Shown piece by piece: positions 1 to 9,589 of a stretch of 64,000 nucleotides of DNA. Below the pieces are notes generated by a model. It had not been told where the DNA came from. It searched no databases and was given only the letters and a program-made list of their open reading frames with translations. The position numbers were made by a program, and so were the translations under genes. Positions within the stretch are counted from its first letter, which is position 1; every line of letters begins with the position of its first letter. This DNA comes from Dipteris shenzhenensis (Eukaryota > Polypodiophyta > Polypodiopsida > Gleicheniales): assembly GCA_047967505.1 (NCBI GenBank), contig CM106541.1; one strand, 5' to 3'.

Positions 1-161
1 TTTGCATGCTAAAACCACCTCCAAATGCATGAAATGAATTCTCGAGTCTCCTTGATTCATGCTCATACATCCGAGGTAACATTCATGTGATCCAACTTTT
101 GAGGCATGGCTAGCTATTGAGGGTAGTCGTAGGGATGCTTCTCACAGCAAAATAAGAAATT

Positions 162-220
162 TAGGCGAGCGGAACTAGGCGAGCGGACCTAGGCGAGCGA
201 TGCAATTTAGGTGAGCAGAA
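162..220. repeat. Short tandem repeat, TAGGCGAGCGGA-type unit
   Basis: Three to four adjoining copies of a 14-20 base unit built on TAGGCGAGCG, the last one diverged to TAGGTGAGCAG. No coding signal goes with it. The unit length is too small and the copies too few for a satellite call. Confidence 0.6.
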
Positions 221-474
221 CATAGTAGATTGAGTTCTCTTTTTGCATTGGATCTCGAAGTATAGGGTTCAATTTTATCATTTATACACATGATTTATGA
301 AAAACTTCCCCTAAAAAACAATGGAAGTACACGCAACATATGGCTAAAACTCAACCTCAAGCATTTACACATATATAACTCTACTTCTATCCATTTCCAC
401 CGCATTTGGTTCATGTCTCAGTCATGGACTTATTTAATTAATGTTTTTCACATTGCTCATATTGCGGCTGACTC

Positions 475-1010
475 TTAAGACAGCAAGGATCTCATTGTAT
501 TTGGAAATGTCTTCAATACTGGAGAGAAGTATAGCAACTTGATGATCATCTTCAATAATGGCTTGGATGGCAGATAATTGTTGAAGAATTGATTGCTCAA
601 GTGTTCATTGAGGGTTTCAGTTTCCTTCATCTTGAGCTTGAAGAGTTTTTGTTTGAGAAATACTTTGGAATTATTGATCTTATTTCCAAACAAATTCTCT
701 AACTTTTCCCAAACGTCGTTTGCTATCTTATCAAAATCCACATGGTGGATAAGGTTGTCAGCTAAAGCTAGGCCAATGATAGCCATTGCTTTATCATTTT
801 GGTTTTGCCACCAACTGATTCTAGCATCATCACTTTGGGGTTTTGGCTCCTTGCCATTGGTGATATTCCATATCCCTTCTCGCATAAGAAGAAGTCGGAG
901 TTTTGTCTGCCAAGTTGGGAAATTGCTCCTTGAGAATTTCTCAATGAGCAAGGAGTTTTTTATGCTATCCATTGGTGGGAAGGTCTTAGCTGTTATTACA
1001 GCCAGTGTCT
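475..1010 (-). pseudogene. Copia-type gag fragment (UBN2/DUF4219-like)
   Basis: The reading frame starts at 972 on the minus strand with MDSIKNSLLIEKFSRSNF, followed by a TWQTKLRLLL block and a KLFKLKMKETETLNEHL block. These match the conserved start and middle of Ty1/Copia capsid (gag) proteins, which package element RNA in the cytoplasm. Near residue 125 the frame slips: the continuing gag sequence (QQLSAIQAIIEDDHQ) is read in another frame down to about 480. No CCHC knuckle, protease or LTR lies beside it, so this is an isolated relic. It differs clearly from the Copia family in the right half of the window. Confidence 0.75.
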
Positions 1011-1012
1011 AA

Positions 1013-1604
1013 ATCCCTTACAATGTTTACTCAGATTTCAAAAAGGGCCCAAATTTTACATGGTAGAAGCTTCAAATATGCCAAAGGAAGACACAGAACA
1101 GAAAAGCCCTAAATTTTAGGGTTCGGGTTACTGCAAAAATTAGGGTTTGTAGAAAATTGGGGCTTTTCAAAATTTCATAGAGCATAGTGTTCTAGCAACA
1201 CTAGGGGAGCTTCAGACCATAAAAGCCCCAACAAATTCACCCAAAATGAGGCAAAAATCTTCAAAAACAAAATATCTCAGACGGACTGTTTGTTGGTCAA
1301 TGGAGCTCATGTGGAGAGGTGAACGAAGAAGATTAATAGCGTAGAGCAACAACTTAGGTCTGTTGTGCGAGTTGATGGCCACAGCCCTCAGATCGTCAGT
1401 CGTCAAGTCAGCTCCATGGCTGGCGCCGTTGCAGGTCTAGCTACGTGGGCAACCAGTTGCGTGGGCAACGATAAGTGGCGTGGGAGCAACAGGTTCGGGC
1501 AAAAGTCGGACCAGCAGGTGTTCAGGCAGAATGGCGAGTTGCTTGGGCAACAGGAGAAGCATGGGCAGCAGGAGCAGCTGCATGGGTAGAGAGGTGCAGC
1601 AGAT
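1013..1604. other. No gene seen
   Basis: A-rich sequence with several AGGGTTT/CCCTAAA-like words near 1,105-1,150, then GC-richer sequence leading into the minisatellite. Open frames here are short and overlap on both strands. I see nothing recognisable. Confidence 0.4.
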
Positions 1605-1775
1605 GACAAGCAGAGGGGCGAGCAGAGAACGAGCAAAGTGGCGAGCAGAGAACGAGCAGAGTGACACAGACGACGAGCAGAGTGGAGCAGACGACGGGCA
1701 GAGTGGAGCAGATGACGAGCAGAGTGGTGCAGACGAAGGAGTTCAGTTTATCGCAGCAGAGTGGCGACAACAGAT
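1605..1775. repeat. Minisatellite of GAGCAGAGTGG-type units
   Basis: Repeated GAGCAGAGTGG(A/T)GCAGACGACG words, about eight imperfect copies, with the tightest array at 1,660-1,740. They create overlapping open frames on both strands rich in Q, S, E and D, which I read as repeat artefacts. The 300 bases beyond, to about 2,100, contain no gene signal. Confidence 0.6.
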
Positions 1776-2101
1776 GGGCAAGCGGAAGAGTGGTAAAGGA
1801 TGAGCAGGATGCTTCATTGCGAGAGGTAAGGCTCAGGGTGAGAGACTTGATCACATGATTGAAGACAAGAGTTGAGGCATAAGCTGATGTTGATAGATCG
1901 ATTATCACAGCAAGTACATAGCCTCTTTTATAGGCTGGGCAAGCCTTACAGACACCTCATAGATGAGGTCACACACAAGAATCTAGATCCTATAATCTAG
2001 GTGAGGAATCACATCTACCACATGAGGTGGCACAAGTGACCTCAAGACTCTTCACACTCACATAATTATAGGACACTCCTAGGACTCTAGGACCACACAC
2101 A

Positions 2102-3404
2102 CTAGGACTCCGATTCCAACATAATGTTGGAGTCAACATTCCATGCATGTGTGCATGTTATATTGCAGAACCACACCATTTGAGATACTGGCCGACCATA
2201 AGGATGTTTCCTTGTAGCAAAGAAACATGGTGCTGGTATTGCCAGGTTGTGTTTTGAGATAATCTCATTGCACTTTCTTCTCTCAACTATCCACCCTAAA
2301 CACTTTACCCGACTTCCTACATTGGTCCTTCGAATTTCCCAAAATGTGTCTGCCACCTTTCGCTCCACCACCCTTTTCCCATCTTGTTCAGCATGAACTT
2401 GTTGACCTTCTGAGCTGGTTTTTGTTCTTTCATTACCTGTCTGTATCCTCCGAGGCCAACCTCTACTTTGCCTAGGTTGGTTGACATGATCATATTTTGG
2501 CCTGTGGTTGGTACCCTCCTTAGGCCTGCTTACCTTTGCTGATTTTCTTCTCTTTTGGATAGTCTCCGGATCACCTTCAAGGTGTGTTCTCTCATTGTAT
2601 AGAGGGGATCCAGCTATCTCATCCCTAATGATGTGTACCACCTCTGAAGGTTTGCGTGTCTTGCCCTCTCTCGCTCTCTGTTGCAGGGTTGCTATGGATG
2701 GACCACGTCCTATGTGTCTTCCAAATCCTGCTTGTGCTTCATCAGCCATAAATCCATAAAATTTGCTTTCGGATAACTGCACCGTATCATGACCTGGTCC
2801 TCCCAGAATAGTATTTGTGCATCTGTGTCCTCTTCTTTCATTTCACATGTGGCTATAGTGAGCACCTCCCGCAAGCTACGATACAAAGAATAGAATACAA
2901 GATCAGCATGCAACATGTAGCAAACAAACAGTATGGGAAAGCCCTAGGAAATTATGGAATATTACACCTTGGATCATAGACATGACAAGCAAAAGTGCTC
3001 CAACCAACCACTCTCCGTGTGTGATCAAACATCACCCAGCTTGTCTTCAGATCATCAGAACCATCACGATTCATGCGATTAACTATGTCAACCCTTGAAG
3101 CTGGACCCTTGGTCTGAACACAAAACATCTTTCCTCCTCAAACCCCTGTCTAGGAAATCGGCTACATTGAAAGAAGTCATACATGCATTTTCATTTCAGC
3201 TCCAAGATACTGTCTAGCCCTCCATTGCCAGGTAAAGTTGTCCTTTTTGCCTTCCCAACAATGTCTTTCAACCTGGTTAAAATAAAGGTAGAAAACCCAT
3301 TTATCATTGGAAACTTCAAAACACCAAGAAATATAACGAGAAAGGATCTTGAGATACCTGCGTGTTCTTGCTAGAGGCTCCAATTCTTCTAGAATGTTGT
3401 ACAA
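2102..3404 (-). pseudogene. Transposase-like gene remnant, downstream part
   Basis: The minus strand holds pieces of one protein read across frames: MYDFFQCSRFPRQGFEEER near 3,185; a piece ending GWSTFACHVYDPRC near 2,970; a possible intron (GT at about 2,966, AG at about 2,885); then REVLTIATCEMKEEDTDAQ. The last piece continues, after a frameshift, as GFMADEAQAGFGRH near 2,745. This order resembles a plant transposon-derived family I recall as MULE/DDE-like with a FMADSAQA motif; the assignment is from memory and not secure. The remaining basic sequence to 2,102 is unrecognised. At least three frame changes show that it is dead. It probably belongs with the frames at 3,655-4,678. Confidence 0.4.
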
Positions 3405-3654
3405 CTCAACATCGCCAAAATGAGACTCGAGAGGCCTTAGAATTCATTACCATTTCCTCCATAAGTCTTCATGTCACATCCATTTGTATTTTCCTTGTTC
3501 CAGCAATGCGATTTGATTGCACGGCTCCTTGCACCAATGATGTTAAGTTCTTCCTTGATGTTCCAACTTGTACTTTGTGTGCATGCATGCCTCCATGTAT
3601 CATCAATCAAGTGAATGTTGCATCATGGGGCATGACATAGTGAGCTGTACTCTG

Positions 3655-4314
3655 TCACACACTAGTACACATAGATGCTTTCTTGCAAAAATAGCACCTC
3701 AAGGACCCTCCATCCTTGATAGAGGGTAGCATGTTGACATCACACTTCTTTCCCAATAGACCCTTGAAAAGTGCATCATTCTTCGTTCCACTATTCAACA
3801 ATTTTGGACACAATGGATTGTCACATTCAAAGGCACTTGCACATGAAGATTTGCGAACCGTGCCTTCAAATGCAATATTGCAAGTTATAGGCTTTGTCCA
3901 CAAGTGACCATCATATTTGAGCTCCATACCCTCCATTGGCCGATCTACTCTTTGGGGGGGCAGCTCAAAGACATAGTCTCCATTATACTCTCTTGGGAGC
4001 TCATCCACCTGCACAATGCGCCCGCTCCTTCTCACTAATGTCGCTAAACTAGTTGATGCACAATGAGAAAGTATGTAATCTACAACACTGGTCCCCTTTG
4101 ATCTTGCACTTTTACTTGAGGAGGGTTCATCCTCTTCAGCGAACAATATCTCGTCACAAACAGTTTCAAAAGGAGCCCGATTGGATGAGGAAACCTTGTA
4201 TACACTTGGTTTCCATGGAGGCCGAGAGGAAGATACACTTCCAATAGATGTGTGGGCTTTACTCCCAGGTGATTCCATAATATTTATTGGTGTGAGAGAA
4301 CTGGACCCCGACAT
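3655..4314 (-). pseudogene. Unrecognised 219-aa ORF, probably the middle of the transposase-like gene
   Basis: An open frame of 219 codons. The N-terminal 80 residues are serine-rich and low in complexity. A conserved-looking domain follows, with YDGHLWTKPITCNIAFEG and then a cysteine cluster (SSCASAFECDNPLCPKL, later CYFCKKASMC) that could bind zinc. It ends at a stop beside further minus-strand coding traces at 3,400-3,650, so it is probably one exon or frame of a longer gene running from 4,678 down to about 2,100. I do not recognise the family. The zinc-cluster reading is inference. Confidence 0.4.
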
Positions 4315-4354
4315 TGTGGATTTCCACTCTTACTTCTTTTGATCGCTATATTCA

Positions 4355-4678
4355 TCATCCTTGACATATATGGTGTGCACTTCCAGCCATTACCGGTGAG
4401 GATGTCCTCCCTTTGGTCGACACTATATACTTGTCAGACAAGCTTGAATCCACAATGAAATGTATACCTCCTTCCATGTCGGTGTGCTCCACCCTAGGGA
4501 CTAGAGTTTGGCCACAAACAGTATCAACAATCATAGCATTGACTCCATCACATATGAGGCCTGTAGGAAGCTTATTACCCAGGAAATTTTTGTTCACAAC
4601 ACACTTTCCTTCCTTCAATGGGATTTCTACTTCTTCCAATAGGCATTGAGCATCAAATGCAATGGTTGCTATGGCCAT
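4355..4678 (-). pseudogene. Unrecognised 107-aa ORF upstream of the transposase-like frames
   Basis: Open frame beginning MAIATIAFDAQCLLEEVEIP with a hydrophilic body that includes GKCVVNKNFLGNKLPTGLI. It lies head to tail with the 219-codon frame only about 40 bases downstream, and a frame change near 4,360 would connect them. It may be the N-terminal part of the same gene. No family recognised. Confidence 0.3.
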
Positions 4679-4929
4679 TGTATAAGTTTTCTACACAAAA
4701 GTTTGCTGAGGGAGGCAAGGAATTGTGTTGGGAAGGGAGCAAAAGAGAAAGGCACGGAACAAAAGAGAAGGGCCAAGTACCAAGGGAGAGGGAGGGAGGG
4801 ATAGCTATTTCAAGTAACCCAAGGAGGAGGAGGATGTTCAATTTGTGAAATACGCCATAGCCTAGAGAGTGGGGAGGAGGATGTTAGGTGGTAGGGAGCT
4901 TGGACTCAGATGTGTGCAAGTGGGTTTTG

Positions 4930-5095
4930 AGAAAGAGAGAGGGGAGACTAAGAACGGCCATTGAAAAGTACCGAGAGACTAAGAGAGGGAGACTAAGAGA
5001 GACTAAGAGACTAAGAGAGACCAAGAGAGGGGAGACTAAGAGAGAGAGAGCCTAAGAGAGACTAAGAGACTAAGAGAGACTAAGAGAGAGCTGTT
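4930..5095. repeat. GAGACTAA-type simple repeat
   Basis: A run of GAGAGACTAAGA units (about 12 copies with GAGAG interruptions), densest at 4,967-5,090. No coding capacity. Confidence 0.85.
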
Positions 5096-5857
5096 TTGCA
5101 ATGGGTCAGGAGCAGGAGAATCCTATCCTATCCAATAATAATAAGCCACATCATCATCATCTTCTCCTTCTTGTGTCGCTTCTGCATCCTTTTTGCTTGA
5201 GCGCGTCCTCACTCATCACTCTCCCTCTAATTCTTCTCCCCCATTTTATCTCTCCAGCTCCATACAATATCCCCCAGCTCCCAGATCTGTCGTATCTTTG
5301 CCTCTCGTGATTTGCAAGTTCCCTGACAGAGAAAGCGAGAGAAAGAGCGAAAGAGACGGCGAGATAGACAGCATCCATCGTGTGTGGACAGCTGCTGATC
5401 GTGTAATTCTCGCGACTTCCACTGTTTCTTTAGCTGCGATCAAAATCGTCCGAGGTGAAGCGCTTACACGATCATAATTGTCCTTCGGGAGTCTCTAACA
5501 TGGCTTTGAGCCCTCTGCCTTCAAAATGTTGAAAACCACGGGCGTTCAAGGGATAACTTGGAGGCATTTATGTTAGAGACGGCGTTACGAATAGTTGGGG
5601 AGGAGCAGAGCGAAGAGAAAGGTGGGGATCGAAAACTGACGGAGGCGCGATACTGTGAAGCAGAGGAGAAGAAACGTGTGAGATTTCTCCAGCTTTCTCC
5701 AGCTTGGCTTCGCTCCTTCTTGCTCCTCCTCAGCTCCCTATCTTGCTCCCTTCCATCCGTGGATGCTTCCCCAGCTTCCCTCCATGGCTCCTTCCCCGCC
5801 TTCCATCCTTCGTGATTACTCGCAGAATGCATCTTCGTGGCTCAGGGCCTTACATCC
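5096..5857. other. No gene seen; CT-rich and GA-rich stretches
   Basis: Moderately GC-rich sequence with pyrimidine-rich blocks at 5,155-5,250 and 5,690-5,815. Overlapping open frames occur on both strands, but none has a recognisable motif. It could be promoter or untranslated sequence of a gene I cannot identify. Confidence 0.3.
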
Positions 5858-5875
5858 AATATGAGCTGCTCCGGA

Positions 5876-6125
5876 ATCCAGCGTTTGGGCTGGGTGCAAA
5901 TTGGGCTTGGCAGAGCCAAATGACCCTGATGGCCTTTTGGTGGCTCAAGAAAGCGTTTGCGCTGGGCGCAAATCAACTCTGCCACAGCCAAATGGCTATA
6001 GATGGCCTCAACGCTCGTCCGCTCCCCATTTGCGCTGGGCACAACCAAATGGCAAAACATGGCCATCTGACCGCTCGAGAAGCCCTTTGTGCTGGGCGAA
6101 AATCTATTATGCAAACGCCAAATCT
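5876..6125. repeat. Diverged tandem repeat, about 70-bp unit with GCTGGGCGCAAAT
   Basis: Four successive blocks carry GCGCTGGGCGCAAAT (or GGGCTGGGTGCAAAT, GCGCTGGGCACAACC, GTGCTGGGCGAAAAT), each followed 15-30 bases later by CAGCCAAATGGC or a variant and then ATGGCC. Spacing is roughly 65-80 bases. The repeats keep frames open on both strands by chance. Confidence 0.55.
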
Positions 6126-6266
6126 GTCTCGTGTCTTGCAACTTTGCCATCTAGACATAGTTGATAGACAAAGTGCATAACCTGTTTGAATTCCATCACT
6201 ATACAGTGACAAAAAACACAGGAAAATCACTTCTCCTCATACGTCCCCGCAAGCAAGCACGAGATA

Positions 6267-6707
6267 TCAAGTAGAAGAAACTAAACGACAACTCACATAG
6301 ATAGGAGAAAGAGTCTGGTCCCAACCATCAAACGACCAACTCAACCCACTGAGCATAGATTTTATCGTGTTCAGCTCCATATCTTCTATTGTGGACGGAT
6401 CCATATCCTTAATCTCTCTTATGTCATTCTCTAGATCTGTCAATCTTTCCAGCAGCGACTGCCATTTGGTCTGAATTTCCGTCTTGTTCGACGGCCGCTC
6501 CCGTATGTTGTCTACCAGCGACTTGATAAGTTGTACAAGTTGCACAATATCAATAACGAAAGCAGCATCTCTGATTCCTGCCAACATCTTTCTGAACTTT
6601 GGAAGCGCGTACTGTTCGGGTGTTGAAGACCCCACGAAAACGTGAAACAGTTTAAGTGAATGGCCACACTGAATGATGTTTCCGCTAGTTGAAAATTTCT
6701 CTTCCAT
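6267..6707 (-). CDS. Hypothetical helical protein, possibly an exon with a HeLo/RPW8-like bundle
   Basis: A 146-codon open frame. Residues 44-115 are strongly amphipathic and helical: AAFVIDIVQLVQLIKSLVDN, then a second helix with WQSLLERLTDLENDIREI. The pattern resembles N-terminal helical bundles of HeLo/RPW8/MLKL type, which in plants sit before NB-ARC or kinase domains and act at membranes in cell death. That is a resemblance of pattern only. An internal methionine (MLAGIRD, residue 41) could be the real start. A good splice donor (ATGTGAGT) lies near 6,298 just before the stop, so this may be a first exon. No partner exon was found downstream. Confidence 0.35.
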   Translation of the reverse strand: MEEKFSTSGNIIQCGHSLKLFHVFVGSSTPEQYALPKFRKMLAGIRDAAFVIDIVQLVQLIKSLVDNIRERPSNKTEIQTKWQSLLERLTDLENDIREIKDMDPSTIEDMELNTIKSMLSGLSWSFDGWDQTLSPIYVSCRLVSST

Positions 6708-6783
6708 CTCTTTTGTTTATTTCTTTGTGTTGTATGCTTCAAGTTATTGGAAGATGGGTTTGATTAATGGATTTTCTAATGGC

Positions 6784-8977
6784 AGGAAACAAGAGGTCTT
6801 GAGAGTGCTTGCAGGAGATACAAACATGCAGATGGAGCTAGGCATGCCAAGAGTGAGACATATTGGTCTCAAATGATTGAGAAGGCATGCGAGATGATAG
6901 GACATATGAATGTGCCATTTGATGGTCTAGGAATTCAGTTCCCTGATGATGCAGTGAAGTATTTTAGAGCATGCTGGCAGATTCACTTCCAGAATACATT
7001 GCTGGACTTAGTAGGTGAGAAATTTTCATTTTGGGAAATCTTTTGTGCAATCAAATATTTGAAATCATGCCGGAACATTCTCTCATAAGATGCTTGTCAA
7101 TAACATATCGGGCGATATGAAGAGCTCACTAGTTGTGGAGAAGCAGCCACAAATGATTATGTCTACCTGGTCTACCTGGCGCCTAGTGTACAAGTAATTA
7201 ATGTTTGATGCTCTAGTCCGTACGGAAAATCTCATAATAGTATATGATGATGGACTAATAGTTATGTGAATGGCTTGCAAGTGGTTTTTCAAGCCGGTGG
7301 GAGAGCGTGCTCTAAATGAGATGCCAGTGTAGTGCTTGATTGGTTGATAACGAAAGGGCCACTATGCATGTTTCCTGACACATGCTTGCAGCACCTTGGT
7401 GGGTTATTCGAGTGGGAGATGCAGAGATGCCCCTAGTGGTTGGATTATCCTCTCAACAAGGTTCTCGAGTCAAAGAAGGAGCTACACAAAGGTGAATAAG
7501 TGTTCCTTTCGGTTCATTGCTTGAGTGTGTCATTCATATTTCAAGGAATGCATTGGAATGAACATCGTTTTTATGCATGGTTTAGAATTTGTCATGTGGA
7601 GGCAAACACCAGGCAAGAGGACAAGGGACATTGGTTCCACTACCAAGGAGAGCTACGTACCAAGAGAAGGAATGATGGGAGAGAGTCATAGGCAAGCATG
7701 GTGGAATGATGGGAGAGAGTCTCAGGCAAGCAGGGTGTTGCAAGTTGAAGGAAGGGGTAGTCAAGAAGATGAGGGGGACAATAGATTTGATGACACAGAT
7801 CTGAGAGGGGAGATGGTAAGGGAAAAAAGGTGCCTCCAATATTATGGCCGTAGATGGCATTGCAAGTACTTGATTGACATTGTGTTTTCTACTAGCTGCA
7901 GAGGAGGCTGTATATCATAGGGTAGTGAGAGTTGACTGGCTAGATGTGCACTTATCACTAGTGGATGGAAAGCGGCACCAGTATGTATTCAATAGTTTGT
8001 AGGTGTATTTTAATCAAAATGGTATGAATATGATTCTTGATGTGAATGTCTCTATTCTTCAGGTCTCATGTGAAAGAAAGGGATTTTCTTAAGTTACTGA
8101 CCCCTCCATCAATCACAATTGAAGAGAAAGAAACAAAGGCAGCTACAAGCATGATGTGGGTAGACTTTCCTACATCATCTCTGGTTGAGCGCATCTCCAG
8201 AAAGGAGATTTTGGAGTGGAACTAGTTAAATATGGGTCTTGTGGAGGCTATTCCAACATTTGCAAACCATATAGTCAAAGATGGGGGGTGGGTCATCAGT
8301 ACTTGCTTGCTAGAACATATGTGTTGTGTTCAGTTGGGGGCACTGGATAACGGATTTGAGGTAGTTCGCATGCTGATGGTATACCTTGACTGTGGCTACA
8401 TGCAAGAGAATCCCAAGGAGATGGTACATGAAATCTCATTTAAATGGTAGTACAGTTTCAAATATGTTTATGCACAAAATTTGCAAAAGTTTGACTTGTT
8501 TAAGTTTTCATGGTTACAGATGACCCGGCTAGTCTTGGGTATGTGGCAGTGCTATGGATGCAAGATCCCACAATAAAGCCTTAGCAGAGAAGAGTCTTTG
8601 AAATGACATAGGCAGTAGCCAGTCAAACTAGATAAGGGAGACAAAAATCCACACCTTCAAAGGCACACAAGAGGGATGCAAGTTTGTGCGAGGTGGTGCG
8701 GAGAGACAACTTGGATTGAGCAGGTAATTTCTTTTTTCAGTCTTTGTGTATGGTTGGTTTGTTAACAATTGAGGATCTTATTTCCAGGTTTCTCTTGCAC
8801 ACATTCATGCAAGACGGGGACGTGGTTGTGGATGCATTTGTAGGCATGGGAAACATGGCACATGCATGTGTAGAGCTAGGCAAACATTGTGTCTCTCTTG
8901 AGAAAGATAATGACATGGCGACTGTTTACTTGAAGCCCTTAGAGCGTAGGCATCCAGATGCCAAGAAAGGGGAATGA
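6784..8977 (+). pseudogene. Decayed multi-exon gene with a C-terminal N6/N4 amino-methyltransferase-like domain
   Basis: Exon-like blocks in order: 6,784-7,012 (SETYWSQMIEKACEMIGHMN, donor GTGAGA); 7,090-7,490 (ends WLDYPLNKVLESKKELHK, donor GTGAAT, several in-frame stops); 7,545-7,800; a block near 7,900-7,980; 8,065-8,448 (MMWVDFPTSSLVERISRKEI, then KDGGWVIS); 8,523-8,722; and 8,790-8,977. The last reads DGDVVVDAFVGMGNMAHAC, then ELGKHCVSLEKDND. This fits amino-methyltransferase motif I (FxGxG, ACxxLxR, ExD), which binds S-adenosylmethionine. The strand-and-GG block at about 8,270 precedes it, the order expected for beta-class enzymes; a clean DPPY motif is not visible. Stops at about 8,223, 8,581, 8,611 and 8,632 kill it. 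Confidence 0.45.
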
Positions 8978-9143
8978 GATTTTCCTATTTTGTGATGACA
9001 ATATACATTTTGTGCTTGAGGGTTTTGAATAGATGTTTATGTATTTGAACTTATATTTGTTTAAATTTTGTGGACCATTGCTTTGAATAGATGTTTCATT
9101 TTATCTCTATGGTTTGTGTTTTTCAATGTTTGTTACGTCCATT

Positions 9144-9380
9144 AGGAAAAAGAGAGTAGATATAAATTTTTGAACATAGATATTAGATGATGTGTGAGGA
9201 ATAGAGTAATGAAGTGAACTTGGAAGTTGTAGGCTATTGAATGACCTATGACTTTGTTTTTGGGAAAAAGAGAGTAGATATCAATTTTTAAACATAAATA
9301 TCAGATGATGTGTGAGGAATCGTGATATGTGAAGTGAACTAGGAAGTTGTAGACCATTGAATGAGCTATGACTTCATTTT
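9144..9380. repeat. Tandem duplication, 118-bp unit
   Basis: Two adjoining copies (9,144-9,261 and 9,262-9,380) that start GAAAAAGAGAGTAGATAT and end GCTATGACTT. They differ at roughly 15 positions by eye. They lie between the methyltransferase-like and kinase-like gene remnants. Confidence 0.8.
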
Positions 9381-9589
9381 TGCAATCATGTCAATCCACT
9401 TGCCTAAACTATGGCTGCTCACCTAGGTTCACTCACCTAAAAATTTTACCCCTCACAGCACATTCATTTAGGAATGTTTATTGCTCAATTGTGTTAGGTA
9501 TCCCCCATGAGACTATAGAGAGGGTAAGAATCTTGGTGATTTGGAGTGTGCTTTAAAGTCACTTTTAATGGCATCTCTTTCTTTCCTTG

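Noticed and set aside
1100-1160. CCCTAAA and TTAGGGTT words as interstitial telomere repeat
   Set aside because: Only single, scattered copies; no array.
1480-1908. Frames of 107 and 128 codons on opposite strands
   Set aside because: Both arise from the GAGCAGAGTGG minisatellite. The products are repeats of Q, S, D and E or of cysteine-leucine words without a domain.
7090-8735. Genomic TGA, TAG and TAA codons that fern and hornwort U-to-C RNA editing could restore to CGA, CAG and CAA
   Set aside because: Such editing is known from organelle transcripts. This window is full of nuclear transposons, so the stops are better explained as decay.
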